Of a DNA stretch of 64,000 nt, positions 55,788 to 64,000 are shown piece after piece. Location of the stretch: NCBI GenBank assembly GCA_018222405.1, contig JAAFAI010000021.1, positions 23,687-87,686 of the forward strand, given 5' to 3'. A program made the position numbers and the translations under genes. The first letter of the stretch is position 1. Every line of letters starts with the position of its first letter. The DNA comes from Gammaproteobacteria bacterium (GTDB taxonomy: Bacteria; Pseudomonadota; Gammaproteobacteria; Enterobacterales; Alteromonadaceae). Below the pieces are notes generated by a model, which saw nothing but the letters and a program-made list of their open reading frames with translations, was not told where the DNA came from and ran no database searches.

Positions 55788-58438
55788 AGAGTTCCCCCGG
55801 GCTTTTCTCCGTGGGTGAGCTTTTGAAATAACCAGCCAATCCCAACCAGACTTAAACCCAACCCGATAAACGAGACCGCGCGATAAAGCCCTTCAAGGTG
55901 AGCCATATCAACCAGAAATGCTTTGAGGATCACCAGAGCCAGCAGACCAAAGCCGATATTACGAAGTCGTAACAGCGCCTTATACTGGCTGAAAAATATC
56001 GTGGCAGTGGCCAATATCAACCAAACAACTGAATAGGTATATAACTCAGCTTGCTCGAGGCCGCCGTTTAACTTAAGTGCGCCCCCGTTATAGGCGCCGC
56101 GGATAAAGCCATTGATATAAAAGCAACTCAGTATTCCACTCAGTGCATAAAGAAAAGCTTGCGACCTGGCTGGCGTTAAACCCAACCGCGCAACTGTTAG
56201 CAGGATGACAGCCGGGACAGCCCACAATATCAATAACCAGTTAATCAGCAGTCCGCCACCCGTGTCGACGGTCTCAATAAACGGATTACTGAGCACGGAA
56301 ATATCAAAATGAAGCAATAGGGCCCCCACAGCCAGTAACAAGCCAAACCCCTGATATAGTCGAGTAGCTTTAGGGGCTAACCTGGCTCGCCACCAGTAAA
56401 CAGCCGAAAGAATAAGCCAGTTTAGAGCCAACAGGGCTGCTTCTCTGAAGCTCAGATCAGTAAAGTCAGGATAGCGCCCTACCAGCCAGAAAGTGGTTTC
56501 TGTGGTGACAAAGAGGGACAGCACGTGCAAAAAAGCCCCTTCAAGCCAGCGCTTAAACTCTTGTGACTCGTTGTAGGCGCGACTAAACCACAAAATACCC
56601 AGCACCAGCGGATAGATTACCAGCGTCCAGTGTACGCCTAATATTTGTTGTCCGGCATAAGCATCCAACCACGGTGCAACGGTGAGACGCGCTGCCACTA
56701 CCATAAGAGCCGCCTTAAACAGCCAGTCTGGTAGTTGCACTCTAAGCTTCCAACTCAGATAGCTCATAACACCAATCTGAATTGCAATAGCCAGGGTAAG
56801 GGTAGCGGCATCAAGCAACATGGTCATGCACAGGGTAATAGATGTATTAGCCAGGATACTTAGGGTTACCTGCACTAAAGTGTTGGTCACACGGCTGGCG
56901 ATAGCAGAACTACCTATAGCAATCACGGCCAGTTGAATCGCCCAAACCGGATAAAGAAACTCACTGGCCTCCGCGGCTGCCAATGCGTAACTCAATGCAA
57001 ACATACTCATTGGGCCGAGTACCAACAGTAATAAGTACGCCGGTCGTTGCCAAATCCGGTACATCAGGCCACTGTATGCCAGCGTTGCCCAGGCTGCCAG
57101 CTGGGCAAATAAATAATTATCCCGAAACGGGAACAGGTTATCTGAGTAATCCTGGGGCCCCGGCATTCGGGTAAACACAAATAACAAAAAACCAAGTCCC
57201 AGGAAGACCCAGCTATCCAGCACGCTATATCGGGCCGGAATTAACCAGAACAGTGCACTTAGCACCATTGCGCTGATAACCAGATGAAGTGGTTCGCCCG
57301 GTTCTGCGAGAAACCCGGCCAGTGCCAACACTGGCAGCAAAACACCCAAGTGTTCTTTGCGAGGCATCAGCAACGTTCTGACTGGCAGGCTTTCGGTCAT
57401 GGTAGCCCGTAAACTCCACCCCATAAGGTCGGATAAAACGAACAAATAAACACTGACCAGAGTAAACAATAACAACGCATAGAAGTGACTTTGGCCGGCC
57501 ATTAAAACGGCCATTACCAACCAGCCAAAATTGGCGAGAAAACTCAACCACCATAAACGCGTTTGGCGAACGCTTTGCGAAATCCAGATGGCTGAAACCG
57601 AAACGAAAGCTGTATAAAGTAGTAATGCTGCCACATTCCCAGAGCCAGTATTCACCAATGCTGGCACTGCATAAGCGCCTGTCACGCCTATCCATGCCAA
57701 CAACGGGCCAAACCTTAATGCCAACGTCGCTGAAACAAGGGATACAACGGCCAACAAGCCAAAGGCCAGTTGTGCATGAATAAAATCGTAGTAGTCGTAA
57801 GCCACCAGCACCATCGCAAAGCAGGTAATAACGCCACCACTGGCAAGCGCCGCACAAACATAAGGAGAGTGGATATGAAAACGTTCCCGGCGACGGAAGA
57901 GGTAGTCTGCCCCCACCACCAAACTCAAGCCAAACACTGTGCCCAGGATCACTCTGAGCTCTGGTGATAACAGCCCGGCTTCGATGGAATAGCGAGCCAG
58001 AAATATGCCCCCCATTGCCAGTACCAGGCCGCCAAGCCACAGCAAGCCATTGCCTCTGATAAACTGGTCAAAGTTAAATGAACTGCCCTGTTTGGTAGCA
58101 GATGGCGCTTTTGTTTTTTCGGACGCGCTTTTGGAATCGACTACTGATAGTGGTTTCGCTGGGTTCGAAGAAGCCTTTGCAGGGCTTGAAACAGCTTCGG
58201 GAAGGCTGTCTTTATGACCGGCTTTTATTTCTGAGGGGTCAGTAGACTCCGAAGCAGGCCGGTGACTGGATATTAAACTGTTTAGACGGCCAATCTGGCG
58301 CGCCTGTAAGTTGATGTGCTCTTGCAGGACTTTAATCTCTCGCCTGAGATCGTTAATGGTAGACCGGTTACTAAAAGAGAGTATCGCGCCGGTAATTAGA
58401 AACAATCCAATGAACACCACCAGTATCAACCAGTCCAT
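55784..58438 (-). CDS. Polytopic membrane protein, DUF2339 family
   Basis: 884 residues. An N-terminal span (VVFIGLFLITGAILSF) is followed by a coiled coil (INDLRREIKVLQEHINLQARQIGRLN) and a disordered Ser/Lys/Ala linker to residue 120. After FIRGNGLLWLGGLVLAMGGIFLARYSIEAG come over twenty further hydrophobic helices. This is the layout of DUF2339, a family of unknown function. The C-terminal GFGLLALVILKAFLVDMAHLEGLYRAVSFIGLGL is well conserved. It is co-transcribed with the 88-residue protein downstream. Confidence 0.88.
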   Translation of the reverse strand: MDWLILVVFIGLFLITGAILSFSNRSTINDLRREIKVLQEHINLQARQIGRLNSLISSHRPASESTDPSEIKAGHKDSLPEAVSSPAKASSNPAKPLSVVDSKSASEKTKAPSATKQGSSFNFDQFIRGNGLLWLGGLVLAMGGIFLARYSIEAGLLSPELRVILGTVFGLSLVVGADYLFRRRERFHIHSPYVCAALASGGVITCFAMVLVAYDYYDFIHAQLAFGLLAVVSLVSATLALRFGPLLAWIGVTGAYAVPALVNTGSGNVAALLLYTAFVSVSAIWISQSVRQTRLWWLSFLANFGWLVMAVLMAGQSHFYALLLFTLVSVYLFVLSDLMGWSLRATMTESLPVRTLLMPRKEHLGVLLPVLALAGFLAEPGEPLHLVISAMVLSALFWLIPARYSVLDSWVFLGLGFLLFVFTRMPGPQDYSDNLFPFRDNYLFAQLAAWATLAYSGLMYRIWQRPAYLLLLVLGPMSMFALSYALAAAEASEFLYPVWAIQLAVIAIGSSAIASRVTNTLVQVTLSILANTSITLCMTMLLDAATLTLAIAIQIGVMSYLSWKLRVQLPDWLFKAALMVVAARLTVAPWLDAYAGQQILGVHWTLVIYPLVLGILWFSRAYNESQEFKRWLEGAFLHVLSLFVTTETTFWLVGRYPDFTDLSFREAALLALNWLILSAVYWWRARLAPKATRLYQGFGLLLAVGALLLHFDISVLSNPFIETVDTGGGLLINWLLILWAVPAVILLTVARLGLTPARSQAFLYALSGILSCFYINGFIRGAYNGGALKLNGGLEQAELYTYSVVWLILATATIFFSQYKALLRLRNIGFGLLALVILKAFLVDMAHLEGLYRAVSFIGLGLSLVGIGWLFQKLTHGEKPGGTL

Positions 58439-58609
58439 GTTAGCTCCCTTTCGTCATTCGTTATTGTTTAGGGTTATCCTTATATTGGCTAAACATGCTT
58501 GAATTGATGGAGTGAGTCAAACCGAAATCACTGATGTCAAAAACTGACATAAGGTTAATCAGACCTGCACTAAAAGGTCATATCTAAAATGCCAACCTGT
58601 TAAAGGGCT

Positions 58610-58699
58610 CCCGGATAACGCCATGCGTTTCCGGGACTGCCAAAAAGCATAGGCTTTTTGCAGGCCTCCGGGATTTTAAAACGCCAGGGCGTTTTAAAA
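58610..58699. repeat. Cluster of three adjacent hairpins
   Basis: First, CCCGGATAACGC-CAT-GCGTTTCCGGG (58611-58635; one bulge). Second, CTGCCAAAAAGC-ATAG-GCTTTTTGCAG (58637-58663; one bulge), flanked by direct repeats of TCCGGGA at 58630 and 58667. Third, a perfect 12-bp dyad TTTTAAAACGCC-AG-GGCGTTTTAAAA (58674-58699), which overlaps the stop of the PH-domain gene and probably acts as its terminator. The set may be a REP-type repeat. Confidence 0.7.
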
Positions 58700-59065
58700 C
58701 ATTGCGTTAGCGAGGGATTTTTGTACGCCCTGGGCGGTCTCAGATTTCAGTTCAAACTCAAGCGGTGTGGATTGCCCTGACACAAAGATTTTAAGTTCTG
58801 CATCGAGGTCGAAATGACCAGCAGTTTCTACCTTAAACTGGGTGATCGCTTTATAGGGAATAGAGTGATAATCCACTTTGCGGCCGGTCATGCCCTGCTT
58901 GTCGATAAACATAAATCGGTTACTGGTAAAGACTATTAAATCCCTCACCAGTTTGTAAGCACTTACAACCCTTTCACTGTCGCCCAATATTGGTGCCAGC
59001 TCTTCCTGAACCTCAGCTACATCTACTTCACTGGCATTGCCCATAAGTGCGTCGAGTAAGCCCAT
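58694..59065 (-). CDS. Bacterial PH-domain protein
   Basis: 123 residues, cytoplasmic. The bacterial pleckstrin-homology pattern is present: ILGDSERVVSAYKLVRDLIVFTSNRFMFIDKQGMTGRKVDYHSIPYKAITQFKVETAGHFDLDAELKIFV, seven strands and a C-terminal helix ending FELKSETAQGVQKSLANAM. Members form ring assemblies in other bacteria; the role here is unknown. It is transcribed alone and its stop lies in the third hairpin of the cluster. Confidence 0.85.
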   Translation of the reverse strand: MGLLDALMGNASEVDVAEVQEELAPILGDSERVVSAYKLVRDLIVFTSNRFMFIDKQGMTGRKVDYHSIPYKAITQFKVETAGHFDLDAELKIFVSGQSTPLEFELKSETAQGVQKSLANAMF

Positions 59066-59467
59066 ATATCCTCCGATAATGTTTAATTACAAGCTAAACT
59101 ATCGCTAACTTGATGTCAGAATACAAGTTTTACAAAGTCTCTCAGCCGGCAAACTTGTAACAGGGTATAAATCGTTTGCTGTACGCAAACCACACCGCCT
59201 AAGTCGTGAACACGCCCCTCGCTTTGCGTCTGTTGTTATACATCGCCTCAAATCAGCGGTTTAATCTGTGATTCATCCCAAATACAGGCAGGCTGGACTA
59301 TCCATTTGACATTACAGTTACCTCCCGGATAGGTTAAGCTACTATAGCCTCACAGGCTTCCTTGCAGACTGAAGCCGTTAAGCATTTAGGCTAATATAAT
59401 AAACGCGAGCGACTGCTATACAGCCGCCGGTAACAGCGCAGGATGCGTTGATAAAAAGGAAACGATT
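59066..59467. other. Divergent intergenic region, PH-domain gene / PLP dehydratase
   Basis: 402 bases with both promoters. I see no convincing gene, RNA or repeat in it; the only open frames are short and lack ribosome sites. The AAAAGGAAACG site at its right end serves the TTG start at 59468. Confidence 0.5.
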
Positions 59468-60472
59468 TTGACAGATACTAACAATACGGTGACCTTCGAC
59501 GATATCCACCAGGCCTCTCTGCGCCTGATTGGCAAAGTCACTCGCACACCGTTGCTGGAGTCTACTCGCCTGAATCAATGGCTGGGACAGCGCATTTTAT
59601 TTAAAACCGAATGCCTGCAAACTACCGGGGCATTCAAGCTGCGCGGTGCCACTAACTTTATCGCCAGTTTGCAGGAGCAGGGCAATATTCCCCGCCATAT
59701 CGTAGCAAATAGCTCGGGCAACCATGCACAGGCTGTAGCCTATGCCGCCTCGCAAGCGGGTATACCAGTAACAATTTTCTCTACGGAAAACATCTCCGAG
59801 GTAAAAGCGGCGGCGACCGAGGATTATGGCGCAGAGCTGCGCCTGTACGCCACTCGCCCGGAAGCCGATGAAGCGGTAAAACAGGCGGCCAAACAAGAAG
59901 GTGTAGTGTGGATCCCGCCATTTAATCACCCGTTAATTGTGGCCGGTCAGGGCACCGCTACTCTGGAAGCTATCCAGGATGCCGATCACGTAGACGCCGT
60001 ATTCGCCCCCTGTGGTGGTGGCGGCCTGCTAAGCGGCAGTTTGCTCGCTACCCGCCATCTGGCTCCCCATGCCAAAGTGATTGGTGCCGAGCCGCTATTA
60101 GCTAACGATGCAGCACGCTCTTTACAGTCTGGCGTAATTGAATCCCTAAGCGGGCCGGTTTCAACCTTAGCTGATGGCGCTGCAACGCCCTCGGTAGGTG
60201 ATGTGACCTTCCCGATATTGCAACAACTCGACGACTTTTACGAAGTCAACGAGCAGCAAATAGCCTATTGGACTCAGTGGTTACAGCATCTGCTAAAATT
60301 ACACGTAGAGCCCACCAGCGCCATGAGTATGGCAGCCGTTGCCGCGTGGGCAGTGAATTCGCCCAAAGGGCAAACCGCTGTGGTTATCCTCTCTGGTGGC
60401 AATATCAGTAAAGCCACCATGACGAAGGTCTGGGATACCGACTATTTATTACAGCCCCCTATTATTGAATAA
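59468..60472 (+). CDS. PLP-dependent threonine/serine dehydratase-like enzyme
   Basis: 334 residues from a TTG with an AAGGA site 8 bases upstream. Fold-type II: PLP lysine Lys57 in TTGAFKLRGA, SSGNHAQAVAYAA phosphate contacts, and the glycine loop APCGGGGLLSGSLL. The last part (VVILSGGNISKATM) has the Ser/Gly near the PLP nitrogen. There is no C-terminal ACT regulatory domain, so it is a catabolic or racemase-type member (serine racemase or threo-3-hydroxyaspartate dehydratase are alternatives) rather than the biosynthetic IlvA. The amidohydrolase gene follows within 20 bases. Confidence 0.85.
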   Translation: MTDTNNTVTFDDIHQASLRLIGKVTRTPLLESTRLNQWLGQRILFKTECLQTTGAFKLRGATNFIASLQEQGNIPRHIVANSSGNHAQAVAYAASQAGIPVTIFSTENISEVKAAATEDYGAELRLYATRPEADEAVKQAAKQEGVVWIPPFNHPLIVAGQGTATLEAIQDADHVDAVFAPCGGGGLLSGSLLATRHLAPHAKVIGAEPLLANDAARSLQSGVIESLSGPVSTLADGAATPSVGDVTFPILQQLDDFYEVNEQQIAYWTQWLQHLLKLHVEPTSAMSMAAVAAWAVNSPKGQTAVVILSGGNISKATMTKVWDTDYLLQPPIIE

Positions 60473-60491
60473 CAGCAAACTGAATAACACT

Positions 60492-62162
60492 ATGTATAAA
60501 AAATCATTGCTCTCCCTCTCTGCTACCTTGCTCCTTTCTGTCGGCTTCAGCCTGTCGCTTAGCGCCGCTACCCTGGTCACTAATGTGAAAGGCTACACCC
60601 TTAACGAGCAAGGCAAACTTATCCAGTTTAAGCGTATGCTGGTTGATGAGAACGGTAAGGTAGTCAGCCTGGATCCCAACAAAGTACCGGCAGGCACAAC
60701 GAAGCTGGACGGCCACGACAAAGTATTGCTGCCGGGCCTGATTGATGCTCACGGCCATTTACTGGGTCTGGGCGGTAACCTGCTGGAAGTCGACCTGCGT
60801 GAAAGTGGCACGATGCAGGAAGCGGCGCAGTGGGTAGCGCAATATGCAATGGGCCATGCAGACCAGGAATGGATTATGGGGCGCGGCTGGAATCAGGAAC
60901 TCTGGAGCGACCGCTCTTTTCCCAATGCAGAAGTACTCGATGACGTTATTAGCAATAAGCCGGTCTGGTTAACCCGGGTCGACGGCCATGCCGCCTGGGT
61001 AAACACCAAAGCGCTGGAACTGGCAGGCATCACCAACGATACACCTGATCCCGCCGGCGGCCAGATTATTCGTGACGAAAACGGCCAGGCCACCGGTGTA
61101 CTGATTGATAACGCCATGGACCTGGTTGCTGAGGTTATGCCCAAGCAAAGCAGCAAGCTATACCAGGCGCAGTTAAATGCAGCAGGTGAGCACTTATTAT
61201 CTGTAGGCATTACCGCCATGCATGATGCCGGCATTGGCCACCACGTCTACGATTTTTACCTGGCACGGGCAGCCGAGCAAAACCTGCCGGTGCGCATTTA
61301 CGCCATGTTAAGCGCTACCGATCCTACCCTGCCTGATATGCTGGACACCGGCATTATTCGCAGTAGCGACGACTTCCTGTTTATCCGCAGTGTAAAAGCC
61401 TATGGTGACGGTGCTTTAGGTAGCCGTGGCGCGGCTTTAATCAAACCGTACAGCGATGCGCCCCACCAGCACGGCTTACTGCTCACACAACCGGAAGACT
61501 TTCCGAAGATCTTCCAGCAAGTGTTGAGCGCAGGCTTTCAGCTCAACTTTCACGCCATTGGCGACCGCGCCAATCAGATGGTACTGGATGAATTTGAACG
61601 TACCTTCAGCTCCACAGGAGGCCAGGAACTGCGCAACCGCGTAGAGCACGCACAGGTCATTGCGGTAGAAGATTTATCGCGTTTTGCCGAGTTAAAGGTA
61701 TTACCTTCCATGCAACCTACCCACGCCACCAGTGATAAAAACATGGCCGAAGACCGCTTAGGCAAAGATCGAATGGAAGGCGCTTACGCCTGGAAAACGC
61801 TAATTGACAGCGGCATTCCGTTACCTCTGGGCTCAGACTTTCCGGTAGAACTGGCCAATCCGTTTTATGGTCTGCACGCAGCGGTTACCCGTCAGGACAG
61901 AAACAACCAACCTGTGGCAGGCTGGTACCCGGAACAGGCGTTAACCATAGAACAAGCATTTAAAGGCTTCACGCTGGACGCCGCCTACGCGGCCCACATG
62001 GAAGACGTCCTGGGTACATTAACACCAGGCAAATGGGCCGATTTTATTCTGGTCGATCAGGATATTTTTGAAGTGCCGGCCCAGGACATCTGGAAAACCA
62101 AGGTTATTCAAACCTGGGTGGCCGGTGAGAAAGTGTTCGACGCGAATACCTCTGGCGAATAA
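60492..62162 (+). CDS. Exported amidohydrolase family 3 (YtcJ-like)
   Basis: 556 residues from the ATG at 60492. It has a signal peptide (MYKKSLLSLSATLLLSVGFS ... LSAATL). Amidohydrolase_3 signatures: VLLPGLIDAHGHLLGLG (first His pair), AYGDGALGSRGAALIKPYSD, FQLNFHAIGDRANQ, ELRNRVEHAQVI and PLPLGSDFPVELANPF. It is a metal-dependent hydrolase that probably cleaves an amide or C-N bond of an external compound. It follows the PLP dehydratase gene by 19 bases and may belong to the same transcript. A hairpin at 62173 ends it. Confidence 0.87.
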   Translation: MYKKSLLSLSATLLLSVGFSLSLSAATLVTNVKGYTLNEQGKLIQFKRMLVDENGKVVSLDPNKVPAGTTKLDGHDKVLLPGLIDAHGHLLGLGGNLLEVDLRESGTMQEAAQWVAQYAMGHADQEWIMGRGWNQELWSDRSFPNAEVLDDVISNKPVWLTRVDGHAAWVNTKALELAGITNDTPDPAGGQIIRDENGQATGVLIDNAMDLVAEVMPKQSSKLYQAQLNAAGEHLLSVGITAMHDAGIGHHVYDFYLARAAEQNLPVRIYAMLSATDPTLPDMLDTGIIRSSDDFLFIRSVKAYGDGALGSRGAALIKPYSDAPHQHGLLLTQPEDFPKIFQQVLSAGFQLNFHAIGDRANQMVLDEFERTFSSTGGQELRNRVEHAQVIAVEDLSRFAELKVLPSMQPTHATSDKNMAEDRLGKDRMEGAYAWKTLIDSGIPLPLGSDFPVELANPFYGLHAAVTRQDRNNQPVAGWYPEQALTIEQAFKGFTLDAAYAAHMEDVLGTLTPGKWADFILVDQDIFEVPAQDIWKTKVIQTWVAGEKVFDANTSGE

Positions 62163-62172
62163 TCTCTAAATA

Positions 62173-62193
62173 CCTGCGGCCTCAGGCCGCAGG
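62173..62193 (+). terminator. Hairpin after the amidohydrolase gene
   Basis: CCTGCGGCC-TCA-GGCCGCAGG, a perfect 9-bp GC stem (10-bp arms if the loop is counted as one base), 10 bases past the stop. It has only a GTCTCTT tail, so it is a weak intrinsic terminator. Confidence 0.6.
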
Positions 62194-62420
62194 GTCTCTT
62201 CGAAGCTCCATGCTTCATGCAATTTTTAAATTATCCTTATTACATTGTCCTTTGTTGGTCAGGTTCGGTTATTAACTAAGTTGCTCGATAGCGCAGCAAC
62301 AGCCCTAAAGAGAACATTGCATACCTTGCGGTATGTTCTATCTGATTACTAACTTCTAAATAGCCGCTAAACGATCTTTTTGTATCTATATTTGTACATT
62401 TTAATATTAAGCCTATAATT

Positions 62421-62436
62421 GTATTCATATGAGTAC
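62421..62436. promoter_or_regulatory. Candidate HipB operator upstream of hipB
   Basis: GTATTCAT-ATGAGTAC is an imperfect 16-base palindrome (one mismatch) 14 bases before the hipB ATG. A direct repeat GTACATTTT occurs at 62394 and 62433, so two HipB-type sites may flank the promoter. E. coli HipB uses TATCC-N8-GGATA, which is absent. Confidence 0.45.
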
Positions 62437-62450
62437 ATTTTGAGCGTCCC

Positions 62451-62702
62451 ATGAGTAGGAAAGAAATTGGCCAGCAATTACAGGCCGAGCGTAAACGACA
62501 GAAACTCAGTCAGTCAGAGATTGCACATAAATTGCGATGCAGTCGACCCAGTATCTCCAATATAGAGAATGGCCGGTACCAGGGTTCACTACAATTGCTA
62601 GAGCGATACTTAAACCTTTTGGGGTTCGAACTTATAGCCGCACCTAAACAGGCTAGGCGTCCAACCTTAGACGCACTGGATTCTATCTACGATGACGACT
62701 GA
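62451..62702 (+). CDS. hipB: HipB-like antitoxin, XRE-family DNA-binding protein
   Basis: 83 residues. The helix-turn-helix is complete: ERKRQKLSQSEIAHKLRCSRPSISNIENGRYQGSLQLLERYLNLLGFELIAAP. It overlaps hipA by 11 bases. As in other HipBA pairs it should repress its own promoter and neutralise HipA. The C-terminal acidic tail (RRPTLDALDSIYDDD) could contact the kinase. AT-rich DNA with candidate operators lies just upstream. Confidence 0.9.
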   Translation: MSRKEIGQQLQAERKRQKLSQSEIAHKLRCSRPSISNIENGRYQGSLQLLERYLNLLGFELIAAPKQARRPTLDALDSIYDDD

Positions 62703-63903
62703 TAAGCTTACTGGTTTGCCAGAACAAATAAAGCGGATCACTGTTAACGTGGCAGGGCAACAAGCAGGCTTGCTCACCCACTCTTCTTATTTCAGTTTTT
62801 TGTACTACTCCCAGGATGCCATGGCAGTTTCGCTCACCATGCCGAATAACCCGGCTCCATACAACCGCGGAGCGCTGCATCCCGTATTCACCCAGAATTT
62901 GCCTGAGGGCTACTTACGCCGTTATATCTCAGAGAAGCTTCGCCGCTATGCGGAAGTGGATGATATGTACCTGTTGGCACTGATGGGGTCCAAAGGGATA
63001 GGCCACCTGTCTTACGATGCAGGCATACAGTTACCATCAGCGGAACCGGTGGCAATAGAAGATATTCTGCATTGGTCCGGTAAAGAAAAGCTTTTCCCGC
63101 AACTGCTGGAGCGATATTACCTCAATGGCATGGCATCCGGAGTGCAACCCAAGGTTGTGGTATCCCGTTCTGCGATTTTGCAGAGGGATGTGATTGTCAA
63201 AACATTTGATGAGGAATTCCCACTGCTCACAGTAAACGAATTCGTCTGCATGAAATGTGCTGAGCATTGTGGACTCAATACTCCAAAGGTGTGGTTGTCC
63301 GATAATTTGCAGCATTATGTGGTGGAGCGCTTCGATACTGATGATTCCGGATACAAAATTGGCATAGAGGACTTCGCAACTTTGATGGGCCGCACCGGCG
63401 ATCAGAAATACCTGGGTTCCTATGAAAATGTGTTAAAGGTGGTCAACCTGAATACCGGTTCTTTGGAGCAGGTTGAAGAAGCATTTAAGTTGGTGGCCTT
63501 TAATTGCCTGATTGGGAATGGTGACGCGCACTTAAAAAACTTCTCTTTGCAGTACCAGCCAGACAACACCGAAATTGGGCTCAGTCCAGTATACGATATC
63601 ACCCATACTCTGATTTACCCCACCATCGACAATGAGATGGCGTTAAAAATGCGTAAGAGCAAAGCCTTCCCTTCTCGACGTGAATTGGTGGAATTTGCCT
63701 ATACAGCTGGTATCAGCCGTTCGTTGGCCGGCAAGATAGTCGATAACCTGGCAGAAGGTATCCTGGTGTCGCTATCTAACATGGAAGAAGTGAATGCTAT
63801 GGATGGGTTGAGGAACTCCATTGAAGCTCACGTGAATACTGTGATGGAAAGGTCAGGAATACAACCCGTATTCCGGCACGACAAAAAGAAGAAGTACAAA
63901 TAG
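62692..63903 (+). CDS. hipA: HipA-family kinase toxin
   Basis: 403 residues. The N-terminal subdomain ends in VFTQNLPEGYLRRYISEKL, as in HipA. Kinase parts: GMASGVQPKVVV loop, ATP lysine Lys170 in DVIVKTFDEEFP, NEFVCMKCAEHCGLNTPKVWL, catalytic NCLIGNGDAHLKNFS with Asp278 and Asn283, and the metal-binding Asp302 in SPVYDITHT. E. coli HipA phosphorylates glutamyl-tRNA synthetase and causes persistence. The loop position aligned with its autophosphorylated Ser150 seems to be Met147, with Ser149 nearby, so regulation may differ. The lysine-rich C-terminus (FRHDKKKKYK) is unusual. The ORF is intact. Confidence 0.9.
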   Translation: MTTDKLTGLPEQIKRITVNVAGQQAGLLTHSSYFSFLYYSQDAMAVSLTMPNNPAPYNRGALHPVFTQNLPEGYLRRYISEKLRRYAEVDDMYLLALMGSKGIGHLSYDAGIQLPSAEPVAIEDILHWSGKEKLFPQLLERYYLNGMASGVQPKVVVSRSAILQRDVIVKTFDEEFPLLTVNEFVCMKCAEHCGLNTPKVWLSDNLQHYVVERFDTDDSGYKIGIEDFATLMGRTGDQKYLGSYENVLKVVNLNTGSLEQVEEAFKLVAFNCLIGNGDAHLKNFSLQYQPDNTEIGLSPVYDITHTLIYPTIDNEMALKMRKSKAFPSRRELVEFAYTAGISRSLAGKIVDNLAEGILVSLSNMEEVNAMDGLRNSIEAHVNTVMERSGIQPVFRHDKKKKYK

Positions 63904-64000
63904 AAGCACAAATATAGAACTCTACTTATTCTCACATTTCTGGTATTGTTTAGATTATCAGTTATCTGCCCTCCATTCAGATCCACCTTGATGTCCTACT

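Overview
The window looks like a chromosomal segment of a marine gammaproteobacterium of the Alteromonadales (Alteromonas/Aestuariibacter type). This rests on near E. coli-like UvrA, Ppa, RraA and Mpl, on conserved gammaproteobacterial blocks (lptM-lysA-dapF-DUF484-xerC-yigB; qmcA-nfeD), and on families common in marine Alteromonadales (DUF3718, DUF3299, MJ1255/VC2487 glycosyltransferase). The assignment is from recognised protein families; no search was run. I saw no rRNA, tRNA, CRISPR array, prophage or transposase.

Layout. 1-2730: the left-running L-arabinose operon araB-araD-araA, with araA cut by the window edge. 2964-3917: transaldolase. 4001-8573: secreted proteins (an S10 carboxypeptidase, an unknown exported protein translationally coupled to a transglutaminase-like protein, a small beta-barrel). 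8856-12734: a Fur-box-controlled TonB receptor converging on pckA. 12735-13803: about 1 kb of intergenic DNA with a 251-bp tandem repeat and REP-like palindromes, then tkt. 16011-23470: a VOC protein, the qmcA-nfeD membrane pair, a YajR-type transporter, uvrA, a thioesterase and a 2OG oxygenase. 23467-28036: a 1353-residue hybrid two-component sensor/AraC regulator with a small membrane protein. 28858-31944: a four-gene operon, TlpA thioredoxin, DUF4266 lipoprotein, DUF3570 barrel and ApbE-like protein, behind a PmrA-like CTTAAG-N5-CTTAAG box. 32157-42450: lipoproteins, a LysE exporter, ppa, fbp, mpl, ubiX, an S1/P1 nuclease and an S41 peptidase. 42719-45732: a GbsR/MarR regulator plus a CioAB-like bd oxidase with a perfect FNR box. 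45857-48092: a degenerate HD-GYP-like protein and rraA. 48310-54687: a PAP2 phosphatase, a glycosyltransferase and the lysine/cell-wall/recombination block. 54729-62162: a dienelactone hydrolase, a DUF2339 membrane protein, a PH-domain protein, a PLP dehydratase and an exported amidohydrolase. 62451-63903: a hipBA toxin-antitoxin pair.

How the genes fit together. Arabinose catabolism (araBDA) delivers D-xylulose-5-phosphate, which tkt and tal take into glycolytic intermediates; pckA and fbp supply the gluconeogenic direction, so a good share of central carbon metabolism lies here. Envelope functions form a second theme: mpl, lysA/dapF, lptM, the PAP2 phosphatase, porins, lipoproteins and secreted hydrolases. 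The least explained part, and my best candidate for an undescribed system, is the TlpA-DUF4266-DUF3570-ApbE operon. Its ApbE-like protein has no signal peptide and appears to lack the usual Mg-binding Asp, and its small lipoprotein ends in a Cys-Gly-Cys tail.
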